Assembly: GCF_003863965.1 (NCBI RefSeq)
Contig: NZ_RRCN01000001.1
Span: forward strand, 4,422,304 to 4,486,303
DNA length: 64,000 nt
Direction of reading: 5' to 3'
Source: Paenibacillus oralis
GTDB lineage: Bacteria; Bacillota; Bacilli; Paenibacillales; Paenibacillaceae
The position numbers were made by a program, and so were the translations under genes. A model generated the notes under the pieces. That model had not been told where the DNA came from. It ran no database searches and saw only the letters and a list, made by a program, of their open reading frames with translations. Below, piece after piece: positions 1-8,437 of the stretch; position 1 is the stretch's first letter, and each line of letters opens with the position of its first letter.

Positions 1-1063
1 CTTTCAACGATGGGTCTTCCCACGCTTTCACATTGGTCGGGAGCGATTTGGTCAACTGCATCCACTTGATTTGCGTCTCCGGTTTGCTCATGTACTGAAT
101 GAACTTCAGTGCCTCGTCCTGATGTTTGGTATATTGGAATACCGACAAGTCGGAGCCGCCCAACGCCGAGATGTTGTTTTCCTTGGCCGGCAACGGAGCG
201 ACCGCCCATTTTCCTTCCAGGTCCGGGGCCCCCGTCTTGATCAAGTTGATCATCCAAGGGCCGCTGATGAACATCGGGACGATGCCTTCGCCGCTAAGTC
301 CTTGCACCGCGTCCAAACCCAGGTCGACCGGGGCCGAACCGTCTTTGAAAAATCCATTTAAATACTCGACGGCCTCCACGAACTCCGGCTGGTTGAACAG
401 CGGTTTGTTTTGGTCGTCCAGCAGCCTGGAGCCGTTTTGACGGGCGAACATAAACGCCAGCGATTGCTCTTTCATGTCGATGCTGATGCCGTATTTGCCT
501 TGGCCGCGTTCAGCCAGCTTTTTGGCGGCGGCGCGCAGTTCTTCCCAGGTTCTCGGGGCTTGATCGTAACCCGCTTCTTTAAGCAGGTCGGTGCGGTAGA
601 ACAACACGCGGGTTTCGGTATACCACGGAACCCCTACGACCTTGCCGTCGTATTTCGTTGTGTTCACGGCACCCGCAAAAAATTGGTCTTCTTTGAACTC
701 GGGATATTGATCCACCAGGGAAGTCAGGTCAAGCAGCGCTCCGGCGCCCGCAAACTCCGGAATCCAGGTCGTCCCCATCTGAATGACGTCCGGTCCTTTC
801 TTCGAAGCGACGGCAGTCAGCAGTTTGTCGTGCGCATTGGCCCATGGCAGCGCCTGAACGTTAACCTTGATGTCCGGGTTTTCCTTCATGAAATCGCCGG
901 CGATTTGCGGCAGCGATTTGGCTTCATCGCCCATCGCCCACACGTTGATTTCCACCTGCTTGTTGCCGCCGGAAGCCGCGTTATTGTTTGAACCGCATCC
1001 GGTAAGAATGCCGGCGAGAACCAGCGAGCTTGCCAAAAGAGTCGTTGCTGTTTTTTTCCACAT
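1..1063 (-). CDS. Sugar ABC transporter substrate-binding lipoprotein, 3' end outside window
   Basis: Extracellular solute-binding protein of the MalE-like family 1. Translation from ATG at 1063 begins MWKKTATTLLASSLVLAG, followed by a lipobox around ILTGC with the lipidated Cys near residue 23, then an Asn-rich linker and the mature domain. AGAAAGGA lies 8 bases upstream of the ATG. The frame stays open to the window edge, so about 350 residues are present and the C-terminus is missing. It diverges from the GH3/GH94 genes and shares their operator, so by analogy with the Listeria innocua lin1839-1841 cluster (recalled from the literature) its ligand may be sophoro-oligosaccharides. The family is clear; the ligand is inferred. 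Confidence 0.9.
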   Translation of the reverse strand, partial: MWKKTATTLLASSLVLAGILTGCGSNNNAASGGNKQVEINVWAMGDEAKSLPQIAGDFMKENPDIKVNVQALPWANAHDKLLTAVASKKGPDVIQMGTTWIPEFAGAGALLDLTSLVDQYPEFKEDQFFAGAVNTTKYDGKVVGVPWYTETRVLFYRTDLLKEAGYDQAPRTWEELRAAAKKLAERGQGKYGISIDMKEQSLAFMFARQNGSRLLDDQNKPLFNQPEFVEAVEYLNGFFKDGSAPVDLGLDAVQGLSGEGIVPMFISGPWMINLIKTGAPDLEGKWAVAPLPAKENNISALGGSDLSVFQYTKHQDEALKFIQYMSKPETQIKWMQLTKSLPTNVKAWEDPSLK

Positions 1064-1239
1064 AAGAATCGTCCTTTCTTAAATGATTGCTGTAAGTAAT
1101 ATAGGGCTTTTTGAAGTGAATCTATACAATAAAACCTTGCAGACCTCTTGACGGAGAAAGCACCTCCTTGCCTTTCGAGTGAAAATCGTCCCCTTGGAAT
1201 AAACAAATAGTGCCTGACGTAAGCAGCACAAGCTTTTCA

Positions 1240-1254
1240 TTGAAACGTTTCGAT
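1240..1254. promoter_or_regulatory. LacI-type operator copy 1 (O1)
   Basis: TTGAAACGTTTCGAT with the perfect core palindrome GAAACGTTTC (1242-1251). It is identical over 15 bases to the copies at 1296 and 1479. It lies in the 5' leader of the minus-strand binding-protein gene. The central CG dyad is typical of LacI-family sites; the likely ligand is the LacI protein encoded at 7123. Confidence 0.7.
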
Positions 1255-1295
1255 TTCGGTAAAAAGAGGTTTCTTCCCGCTTGAAAGAAAACCTG

Positions 1296-1310
1296 TTGAA
1301 ACGTTTCGAT
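1296..1310. promoter_or_regulatory. LacI-type operator copy 2 (O2)
   Basis: Second exact copy of TTGAAACGTTTCGAT, with core palindrome 1298-1307, directly downstream of the minus-strand -10 box (1313-1318). Its position over the predicted transcription start suggests repression of the binding-protein gene. Confidence 0.75.
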
Positions 1311-1312
1311 TC

Positions 1313-1341
1313 ATTATAAAACAGAATGTAATCGTATTCAA
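1313..1341 (-). promoter_or_regulatory. Promoter for the binding-protein gene
   Basis: On the minus strand TTGAAT (1336-1341) and TATAAT (1313-1318) are separated by 17 bases. The predicted start of transcription falls inside the operator copy at 1296-1310, so a bound repressor would block initiation. Confidence 0.65.
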
Positions 1342-1433
1342 TAGATTTTTTTTTGGCAACGAAATTTTTCGAAAGTGTTCAATCGACCTTATTAGAACGT
1401 TTTTATATTTCTTGAAATCGTATTCAAATAAAA

Positions 1434-1462
1434 TTGACGTATTTAAGGATTCGATATATAAT
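1434..1462 (+). promoter_or_regulatory. Promoter for the GH3-GH94-lacI operon
   Basis: TTGACG (1434-1439) and a perfect TATAAT (1457-1462) are separated by 17 bases. The operator at 1479-1493 begins about 16 bases after the -10 box, the usual place for repressor blocking. Confidence 0.75.
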
Positions 1463-1478
1463 CCATTTATTCCGATTG

Positions 1479-1493
1479 TTGAAACGTTTCGAT
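1479..1493. promoter_or_regulatory. LacI-type operator copy 3 (O3)
   Basis: Third exact copy of TTGAAACGTTTCGAT, core 1481-1490, lying just downstream of the TTGACG/TATAAT promoter for the rightward operon. O2 and O3 are 183 bases apart centre to centre, so looping between the two divergent promoters is possible. Confidence 0.75.
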
Positions 1494-1550
1494 TCGAAAT
1501 AATAACGATATAGCAATACCAATTAATGATTGACAAGGGTGGGGGATAAA

Positions 1551-3716
1551 ATGAAGCCGCAACCACTGGAGGCTTATGTGGAGCAAATGACGCTTGCGGA
1601 AAAAATCGGCCAACTGCTGCAATTGGCGGTGTCGTTTTTTGAAGGGGCGGAAACGGAAGGTGAAATCACCGGCCCGATGGAGGTCCTGGGCGTCTCCGAG
1701 GAGAACGTGCGAAATACGGGATCGGTGCTCGGATTGTCGGGGGCGCAGGAAGCCATCAATATCCAACAGGCTCATTTGCGTAAAAACCGTTTAGGCATTC
1801 CGCTGCTGATCATGGCCGATATCATCCATGGCTACAAAACGATTTTTCCCGTTCCGCTGGCCATCGGTTGTTCTTGGGACTTGAAGCTGGCGGAGCGGAG
1901 CGCCGAGATCGCCGCCTTGGAAGCGGCGGTTTCGGGCGTTCACGTCACGTTCGCTCCGATGGCCGATCTGGTCCGCGATCCGCGCTGGGGGAGGGTCATG
2001 GAATCGGCGGGGGAGGATCCGTTTTTGAACGGCGAATTTGCGCGGGCTTTTGTCCGGGGTTTCCAAGGCAAGGACTTGCAAAACGACACGAGCCGCGTTG
2101 CCGCTTGCGTTAAGCATTTCGCCGCATACGGCGCGGCGGAGGGAGGCAGGGACTACAATACGGTCGACCTGTCGGAACGGCAGCTCCGCGAATACTATTT
2201 GCCGGCTTACAAAGCCGCGTTGGATGAAGGCTGCGAAATGGTCATGGCCTCGTTCAACACGGTGGATGGCATCCCTTCGACCGGCAACAAACGCCTGCTG
2301 CGCCGGCTGCTTCGCGAGGAGTGGGGGTTCGGCGGCGTAATTATCTCGGATTGGGGCGCCGTCAAGGAATTGATTCCGCACGGCGCCGCCGCCGACGAGA
2401 AGGAAGCCGCCTTGCGCTCCATCGAAGCGGGCATCGACATCGAAATGATGACGACCTGCTATATGAAGCATCTGGCGGAGCTGGCGGAAAGCGGCGTCAT
2501 CGATGAAAAGCTGATCGACGAAGCCGTGTTGCGGATTTTGCGGCTGAAGCAAAAGCTGGGGTTGTTCGACAATCCGTATCGCGGGGCCGACCCGGCACGG
2601 GAAGCGGAAATCGTGTTCTGCGGCGAGCATCGGGCCGTTTCCCGCGAGCTGGCGGCGAAATCCTGCGTTTTGCTGAAAAACGAAGGGGTGCTGCCGCTGC
2701 GGCGCGATCAGTCCATCGCGCTGATCGGGCCGTTCGCCCAAAGCGGGGACATCCTCGGCCCGTGGTCCTGGCAAGGGTCAACCGAAGCCGCGGTGCGTTT
2801 GGTTGACGGCATCGCCGCGAAAACCGGCATGGGCCGAATCGCCGTCGCCGAAGGCTGCGGCTTCGAGGAGGCGAGCGACCGGCAGCTCGAGGCTGCGCTC
2901 CGGGCGGCGGAAGGCGCCGACGTGATCGTGCTGGCGCTGGGCGAAAGCTCCGAAATGAGCGGCGAAGCGGGCTGCCGGGGGGATATCCGGCTGCCGCAGG
3001 CGCAGCTGGCGTTGATCGAACGTCTCGCCGAGCTGGGCAAGCCGATGGCGGCCGTGCTGTTCAACGGCCGGCCGCTCGACCTGCACGGCGTGGCGGACCG
3101 CGCCGGCGCCGTGCTCGAGGCCTGGTTCCCCGGCAGCGAAGGCGGCCACGCGATCGCCGATCTGCTGTTCGGCGACGCGCAGCCTTCGGGCCGGCTGACG
3201 ATGTCTTTTCCCTATGCGGCGGGACAAATCCCGGTTTACTATAACCACTTCAACACGGGCCGCCCGAAGGATGCGCCCGACGCCCAGGTGCGTTACGTGT
3301 CGCAGTATTTGGACATGCCCAACGAACCATTGTATCCGTTCGGATACGGCCTGAGCTATACCTCGTTCGCTTACGGCGAACCCGGGCTGTCGTCGCCTGA
3401 AATGACGCCGGACCGGCCGCTGACGGTTAAGGTGAAGGTGGCCAATACCGGCGTTGCGGCCGCAGAAGAAACGGTACAGCTGTACGTTCGCGATTTGGCG
3501 GGAGATGTGGTGCGTCCGGTCAAAGAGCTGAAGGATTTCCGCAAAATCCTGCTGCAGCCGGGGGAAACCCGGGAAGTGGCATTTGAGCTGACGGAGCCGC
3601 AGCTGCGTTACCATCATGCCGATTTGACTTTTGCCAGCGATGCGGGCGACTTTCTCGTTTACATCGGTCCCAACAGCAGAGACGCTGCGGGTATGCGGTT
3701 CAGCCTGCGACTATAG
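1551..3716 (+). CDS. GH3 beta-glucosidase, probably intracellular, beta-1,2-gluco-oligosaccharide type
   Basis: 721-aa retaining glycoside hydrolase of family 3, BglX-like. It shows the N-terminal TIM barrel with the nucleophile Asp in SDWGA (D267), the second alpha/beta domain (GESSEMSGEAG region) and a C-terminal fibronectin-like domain. There is no signal peptide, so it should cleave imported oligosaccharides in the cytoplasm. ATG 1551 is preferred over the in-frame TTG 1530 because AAGGGTGGGGG ends a few bases before it. It is the first gene of an operon with the GH94 phosphorylase and LacI regulator. In Listeria innocua the GH3 next to the GH94 phosphorylase prefers sophorose (recalled); the same role here is inferred. 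Confidence 0.88.
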   Translation: MKPQPLEAYVEQMTLAEKIGQLLQLAVSFFEGAETEGEITGPMEVLGVSEENVRNTGSVLGLSGAQEAINIQQAHLRKNRLGIPLLIMADIIHGYKTIFPVPLAIGCSWDLKLAERSAEIAALEAAVSGVHVTFAPMADLVRDPRWGRVMESAGEDPFLNGEFARAFVRGFQGKDLQNDTSRVAACVKHFAAYGAAEGGRDYNTVDLSERQLREYYLPAYKAALDEGCEMVMASFNTVDGIPSTGNKRLLRRLLREEWGFGGVIISDWGAVKELIPHGAAADEKEAALRSIEAGIDIEMMTTCYMKHLAELAESGVIDEKLIDEAVLRILRLKQKLGLFDNPYRGADPAREAEIVFCGEHRAVSRELAAKSCVLLKNEGVLPLRRDQSIALIGPFAQSGDILGPWSWQGSTEAAVRLVDGIAAKTGMGRIAVAEGCGFEEASDRQLEAALRAAEGADVIVLALGESSEMSGEAGCRGDIRLPQAQLALIERLAELGKPMAAVLFNGRPLDLHGVADRAGAVLEAWFPGSEGGHAIADLLFGDAQPSGRLTMSFPYAAGQIPVYYNHFNTGRPKDAPDAQVRYVSQYLDMPNEPLYPFGYGLSYTSFAYGEPGLSSPEMTPDRPLTVKVKVANTGVAAAEETVQLYVRDLAGDVVRPVKELKDFRKILLQPGETREVAFELTEPQLRYHHADLTFASDAGDFLVYIGPNSRDAAGMRFSLRL

Positions 3717-3747
3717 CTTATAGAAATAAATGAGGGAGTGGATACTT

Positions 3748-6700
3748 ATGGCAGCAACTGAGGCGAAAAAGGTCCTTCAAGCGGGGGATTTGGCCTTTAC
3801 GTTATGGAATAGCGGCGATATGTACGAAATGAAATACCGGGAAACGATGATCAATCAGCTGTTGTCCGGGCCGGTGGAAGGCTCGCTGAACAATCTTTAT
3901 TTGCGGCTGCACCGTCCGGAAGGCATTCAAGCGATTCCCCTGCTTGGCGTTCGCTCGAACGGCCGGGTGAAAACCGGCGCGGCGGCGGCTGTTTGGGACG
4001 GCGAGGCCGAGGGTATCCGCTATGAGGTCGTTTTGTCCCTGGACCCGCGGGGTCTTTGGTTTTGGGATGTCCGGCTGGAGGGGCAGACCTCGTGCGAGAT
4101 CGACGTCGTGTACGGCCAGGATGTCAGTATCGCCGAACAAGGGGCCGTCCGCAGCAATGAAGCGTACTTATCGCAATACATCGACCACGCCGTCTTCCGG
4201 CACGCGCGCCGGGGAACGGTTGTCTGTTCCCGGCAAAACCAGCCGCAACGCGGAAAATTCCCGTATTTGCAGCAAGGTTCGCTGACGGGGGCGAGCGGGT
4301 ATTCGACCGACGGATTTCAGTTTTTCGGGCTGACTTACAAAGAAACCGACCGGCCAGAAGCGCTGGAGCGGGCGGACCTGGCTGGCGGCATCTATCAATA
4401 CGAATTTGCGTATACGGCCTTGCAGTCGGAGCGGGAAATCTTGTCCGGTGAGGCGCGGTTCGTGTTTTACGGATTGATTCAGGATGACCACCCCGCGGCG
4501 ATAGAGGCGCTGGAGTACGAGGAACTGGTAGAAGATGCTTGGAGTAAGATTGAAGCTGGCGCGGTTTCGGTTCCGGCGGCGGATACCGCGGCTGCGGCGG
4601 TGACGGTATCACGGGCTGCGACGATCGGCGAGCCGCTGCGTACCGAATCTATGAATGAAGCCGAACTCGAAACAGCGTTCCCGCACCGTCATCACGAGGA
4701 GCGCGAGGATGGGAAGCTGCTGTCTTTTTTCACGGATACGCATGAGCATGTCGTACTGAAGGAAAAAGAACTCCGGGTGGAGCGCCCGCACGGCATTATC
4801 CTGATGTCCGGCGGCAATGACCGGGTGAACGCGGAAGTCATCACGACGACTTCTTATATGTACGGGGTTTTTAATTCGCAAATCGTAGTCGGCAATACAT
4901 CGTTTCACAAGCTCGTTTCAAACGTCCGGAACGCGCTGAACGTGTCCAAGGCGTCGGGGCAGCGGATTTACGTGGAAATGGACGGGGTTTACCGGCTGCT
5001 GACGATGCCTTCGATGTTCGAGATGGGCTTCAACTATGCGCGCTGGACGTATAAAACGCCGGACGACACGATCGTCGTGACGAACTGCACGGCGGCGGAC
5101 GCGCCGGAATTGACGCTGCATGTCGCTTCCGCCAAGGGGCGGGCGTACCGGTACCTGGTGACGAACCAGATCGTCATGAACGATCATGAATTCTTGCTGC
5201 CGTACCGGATGGAGCAAGGGGAAGGAACGCTGACGTTCCGGGCCGACGGCGCAGCGCTCTCTTCCTCGGTTTATCCGGATTTGACCTACCGGATGCACAT
5301 TGCGGGCACCGACTTCCAAGTATTTGATGAAAGCAAGCTGGCTCCCGGCGCGGCGCCGGGCAGCTCCTCGCTGGTGGTGCTGGAAACGGGGCCGAGCGCG
5401 GAATGGACGCTGACCGTGCAAGGATTGCTGAGCGGCGGCGAACCGCCGTTGTCCAGCCGCACCGGGCGGGAGGAGAGCGCGCGTTACCGCGATTTTTTGG
5501 GACGGGTCATGAACGGGTTCCGTTTGACGGCGGAAGGCGAAGCCGCGGATGAACTGAATAAGCTGAACGCCCTCGCCTGGTGGTACACGCACAACATGCT
5601 GGTGCACTTCTCCGTGCCCCACGGGCTGGAGCAATACGGCGGGGCGGCCTGGGGAACGCGCGACGTTTGTCAGGGACCGGCGGAATATTTTTTGGCCACG
5701 CAAAAATACGGGGTGGTCAAGGACATTATCAAAACGGTGTATGCGCACCAATACGAAGAGGACGGCAATTGGCCGCAGTGGTTCATGTTCGATCGTTATT
5801 CCCGGATCCAGCAGGAGGAAAGCCACGGCGACATCATCGTATGGCCGCTGAAGGTGCTGGGCGATTATTTGGCGGCTACCGGGGATTACGGGCTTCTCGA
5901 TGAAGAGGTGCCGTACACGGTAAAAGGAAGTTTTGAACCGTCTGCGGAAACAGCGGCGATCCGCGAACATGCGAAAAAGGAAATCGGCTACATCCGCAGC
6001 CGCTTCCTGCACGACACGTTTTTGTCGTCCTACGGGGACGGCGACTGGGACGATACGCTTCAGCCAGCCAACGCCCAGCTCAAGCGGTACATGATCAGCA
6101 GTTGGACGGTGGCGCTGACATACCAAACGTTCCGCCAGCTGGCGGATGCGCTCCCGGATGAGGAGCAGGCTTGGGCCGGCGAGCTCGCGGACCTGGCGGC
6201 GGGCATCAAACGCGATTTTAACAAATACATGCTGGACCACGAAGTAATTCCGGGGTTCGTGTATATGGAAGAGCCGGGGCAAGCCGAACTGATGCTGCAT
6301 CCGGCGGATACGAAAACGGGCATCCGTTACCGATTGCTGCCGATGACGCGCAGTATGATCGCCGAGCTGCTGACCGCCGAGCAGGCGGAAGCCCATTACG
6401 CCCTGATCAAAGAAAAACTGTATTATCAGGACGGGGTGCGCCTGATGGACCGTCCGGCGAAATACCGGGGCGGGGTCAGCAAGCATTTCAAACGGGCGGA
6501 ACAGGCGTCCAACTTCGGCCGGGAGATTGGGCTGCAGTACGTACATGCCCACATCCGCTTCATCGAAGCGATGGCCAAGCTGGGGAAAGCCGAGGAGGCC
6601 TGGAAAGGGCTGCACATGATCAACCCGGTCGGCCTGAAGGACGTCGTGCCGAACGCCGAACTGCGGCAAAGCAACGCCTACTTCAGCAGCTCGGACGGCA

Positions 6701-7104
6701 AATTCGCCACCCGTTACGAAGCGGACGAGCGGTTTGACGAGCTGCGGCGCGGCACCGTGCCGGTGAAAGGCGGCTGGCGGATTTACTCCAGCGGCCCGGG
6801 GATCTACATGAATCAGCTGATTTCCAACTGTTTAGGCATTCGCCGCCATGAAGAGGATCTTGTGATCGATCCCGTGCTGCCGCCGCATCTGGACGGACTG
6901 CGGTTCGACTTCGTCTGGATGGATGTCCCGACCCGCTTCGTTTACCGCATGGACGGCCAGGGGCGCCGGGTGCGGATCAACGGCCGGGACGTGCCGGTCC
7001 GGGAGAATCCCGGATATTACCGCAGCGGCGGCGTTCGCCTTAGCCGACAGGATTTTGCGGCGGCGGGGTCGAATGAACATAACGTCGTTGAAATCTTTAT
7101 GTAA
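3748..7104 (+). CDS. GH94 phosphorylase, probable 1,2-beta-oligoglucan phosphorylase
   Basis: 1118-aa inverting phosphorylase of family GH94, which splits a beta-glucoside with phosphate to give alpha-glucose 1-phosphate. The (alpha/alpha)6 barrel motif GDGDWDDTLQ is seen at residues 764-773 (D766 and D769); the DWxD motif carries the general acid in this family. The length fits the ~1100-aa 1,2-beta-oligoglucan phosphorylases, not cellobiose phosphorylases (~800 aa) or cyclic glucan synthases (>2500 aa). ATG 3748 is preferred over ATG 3730 because GAGGGAG sits 9 bases upstream of it. It follows the GH3 gene by 31 bases and precedes lacI by 18. With the GH3 it would feed glucose and glucose 1-phosphate to glycolysis. 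Family is certain; the beta-1,2 linkage is inferred from size and context. Confidence 0.85.
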   Translation: MAATEAKKVLQAGDLAFTLWNSGDMYEMKYRETMINQLLSGPVEGSLNNLYLRLHRPEGIQAIPLLGVRSNGRVKTGAAAAVWDGEAEGIRYEVVLSLDPRGLWFWDVRLEGQTSCEIDVVYGQDVSIAEQGAVRSNEAYLSQYIDHAVFRHARRGTVVCSRQNQPQRGKFPYLQQGSLTGASGYSTDGFQFFGLTYKETDRPEALERADLAGGIYQYEFAYTALQSEREILSGEARFVFYGLIQDDHPAAIEALEYEELVEDAWSKIEAGAVSVPAADTAAAAVTVSRAATIGEPLRTESMNEAELETAFPHRHHEEREDGKLLSFFTDTHEHVVLKEKELRVERPHGIILMSGGNDRVNAEVITTTSYMYGVFNSQIVVGNTSFHKLVSNVRNALNVSKASGQRIYVEMDGVYRLLTMPSMFEMGFNYARWTYKTPDDTIVVTNCTAADAPELTLHVASAKGRAYRYLVTNQIVMNDHEFLLPYRMEQGEGTLTFRADGAALSSSVYPDLTYRMHIAGTDFQVFDESKLAPGAAPGSSSLVVLETGPSAEWTLTVQGLLSGGEPPLSSRTGREESARYRDFLGRVMNGFRLTAEGEAADELNKLNALAWWYTHNMLVHFSVPHGLEQYGGAAWGTRDVCQGPAEYFLATQKYGVVKDIIKTVYAHQYEEDGNWPQWFMFDRYSRIQQEESHGDIIVWPLKVLGDYLAATGDYGLLDEEVPYTVKGSFEPSAETAAIREHAKKEIGYIRSRFLHDTFLSSYGDGDWDDTLQPANAQLKRYMISSWTVALTYQTFRQLADALPDEEQAWAGELADLAAGIKRDFNKYMLDHEVIPGFVYMEEPGQAELMLHPADTKTGIRYRLLPMTRSMIAELLTAEQAEAHYALIKEKLYYQDGVRLMDRPAKYRGGVSKHFKRAEQASNFGREIGLQYVHAHIRFIEAMAKLGKAEEAWKGLHMINPVGLKDVVPNAELRQSNAYFSSSDGKFATRYEADERFDELRRGTVPVKGGWRIYSSGPGIYMNQLISNCLGIRRHEEDLVIDPVLPPHLDGLRFDFVWMDVPTRFVYRMDGQGRRVRINGRDVPVRENPGYYRSGGVRLSRQDFAAAGSNEHNVVEIFM

Positions 7105-7122
7105 TTGAGGAGAGAAAATTTT

Positions 7123-8088
7123 GTGGTTAGCATTAAGGACATTGCCAAACAAGCCGGAGTCTCCATCTCCACGGTATCCCTCGCGTTAAACGGCAGCCCG
7201 AAAGTTACGGACGAGACGAGCGCGAAAATCCTCGCCATCGCCGACCAACTGAATTATGTACCCAATGCTGCCGCACGCTCCTTAAAAACCCGGGAGTCCA
7301 AAATTATCGGCGTATATTTGACCGACTTTAACGGCGCGTTTTACGGCGACTTGCTGCAGGGCGTCAAAGAGGTGCTGAACCGGAAGGAATACGACATGGT
7401 CGTGTGCAGCGGCAAGCAATCCCATCGTCTGCTTCCGGAGCGGATGGTCGACGGGGCGATCATTTTGGATGAGACGTTTTCCAGCGAGGAGTTGCTCAAA
7501 TACGCCGATCTCGGGCATAAAATCGTGGTGCTCGACCGCGAGCTGAATCACCCGAACATCAATCAAGTATTGCTCGACAACAAGGCGGGCGCCGCTTTGG
7601 CCGTCGAACACCTGATCGAGCAGGGGCACCGCAAGCTCTACGTCGTGACGGGCCCGAAGGGCTCGTACGACTCGAAGCAGCGGTTGAAGGCGGCTAGGCA
7701 GACGGCGGCCCGTTTCGACGGGGTGGAGTTGATGGAAATCGAAGGGAATTTCAACAAATCCGACGGGGAACAAGCCGCAGAGCGGATCCTGCGGGAATAT
7801 ACATCTCCTGTAGCCGTCTTTTGCTTGAACGATGAGATGGCGATCGGACTCTATAATGCGGTGAAGCATACCGACTATGTGATCGGCAGGGATATTCACG
7901 TGATCGGCTTCGATAACATCGAATTGTCCGAATACACGGTGCCCCGGCTGGCCACGATCGATTACTCCAAACGCAAGTGGGGTGCGCTGGCCTCCGAGCA
8001 GTTGCTGAAGGTGCTGGCCGGGGAACCGGTCGAGCATGAGCGGGTATACGTAACGCTGGTCAAAGGGGATTCGGCGGGAAAAGCATAA
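7123..8088 (+). CDS. LacI-family repressor of the glucan locus
   Basis: 321-aa LacI/GalR regulator. The N-terminal helix-turn-helix and hinge read VSIKDIAKQAGVSISTVSLA, followed by a periplasmic-binding-protein fold (residues ~60-320). GTG 7123 with GAGGAGAG 9 bases upstream is preferred; the in-frame TTG 7105 would lie within the ribosome site. It is the last gene of the operon and is followed by a strong terminator. It probably binds the three TTGAAACGTTTCGAT sites at 1240-1493 and so controls its own operon and the divergent binding-protein gene. The inducer is unknown, probably a sophoro-oligosaccharide. Confidence 0.9.
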   Translation: MVSIKDIAKQAGVSISTVSLALNGSPKVTDETSAKILAIADQLNYVPNAAARSLKTRESKIIGVYLTDFNGAFYGDLLQGVKEVLNRKEYDMVVCSGKQSHRLLPERMVDGAIILDETFSSEELLKYADLGHKIVVLDRELNHPNINQVLLDNKAGAALAVEHLIEQGHRKLYVVTGPKGSYDSKQRLKAARQTAARFDGVELMEIEGNFNKSDGEQAAERILREYTSPVAVFCLNDEMAIGLYNAVKHTDYVIGRDIHVIGFDNIELSEYTVPRLATIDYSKRKWGALASEQLLKVLAGEPVEHERVYVTLVKGDSAGKA

Positions 8089-8111
8089 GCCGGCACGTCA
8101 ACGCATATAAG

Positions 8112-8165
8112 CGCCAAGCGGTTTCAAAGGAGAGCCTGCTCTAGACGGACCGCTTGGCGTTTTTT
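8112..8165 (+). terminator. Rho-independent terminator after lacI
   Basis: Perfect 11-bp stem, CGCCAAGCGGT (8112-8122) with ACCGCTTGGCG (8149-8159), followed directly by six T. It closes the GH3-GH94-lacI operon. Confidence 0.9.
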
Positions 8166-8372
8166 AGTTTAATCTGATGCTGTGCGGAAAAATATCAAAA
8201 CTTTAAAAAAATTCAAAATGTACGGCAAATACGGGTTCGGAGGAATTATTGAAAAAAGAAGTATTCTCCATTCAATAAAAGATCCGCGGCAAGCTGGAAG
8301 CCCGGAAAGCCAAAGAGGGCCTTGAGGAATTCGGATGGCATAATAAACCTTGGTCCACAAATAAAAAAAGCG
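8166..8372. other. Intergenic stretch without a recognisable gene
   Basis: A short AT-rich part is followed by a G-rich part (about 8275-8345) that reads like worn coding sequence but gives no open frame or motif I can identify on either strand. Confidence 0.4.
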
Positions 8373-8408
8373 CAACCCGCCTTTACAAGAAGGCGGGTTG
8401 TTCTTTTT
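8373..8408. terminator. Bidirectional terminator for the chemoreceptor gene
   Basis: Perfect 11-bp stem CAACCCGCCTT (8373-8383) with AAGGCGGGTTG (8390-8400), 6-base loop. A-rich sequence lies to the left (8362-8369) and TTCTTTTT to the right, so it can serve both strands. It lies just past the stop of the minus-strand chemoreceptor. Confidence 0.85.
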
Positions 8409-8437
8409 AAATGAGCGGGCGATTCTATTCGCAACGT

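Noticed and set aside
1240-1493. The GAAACGTTTC sites as CcpA cre boxes
   Set aside because: When the CG centres are aligned the outer TG...CA positions do not match cre; the sites fit a dedicated LacI paralogue better.
2778-3617. Long minus-strand frame opposite the GH3 gene
   Set aside because: Antisense shadow of a GC-rich coding region; rich in Arg/His/Gln and without a ribosome site.
4918-6669. 583-codon minus-strand frame opposite the GH94 gene
   Set aside because: Composition (Arg, His, Phe, Val) is typical of an antisense shadow; the plus strand has a clear GH94 protein.
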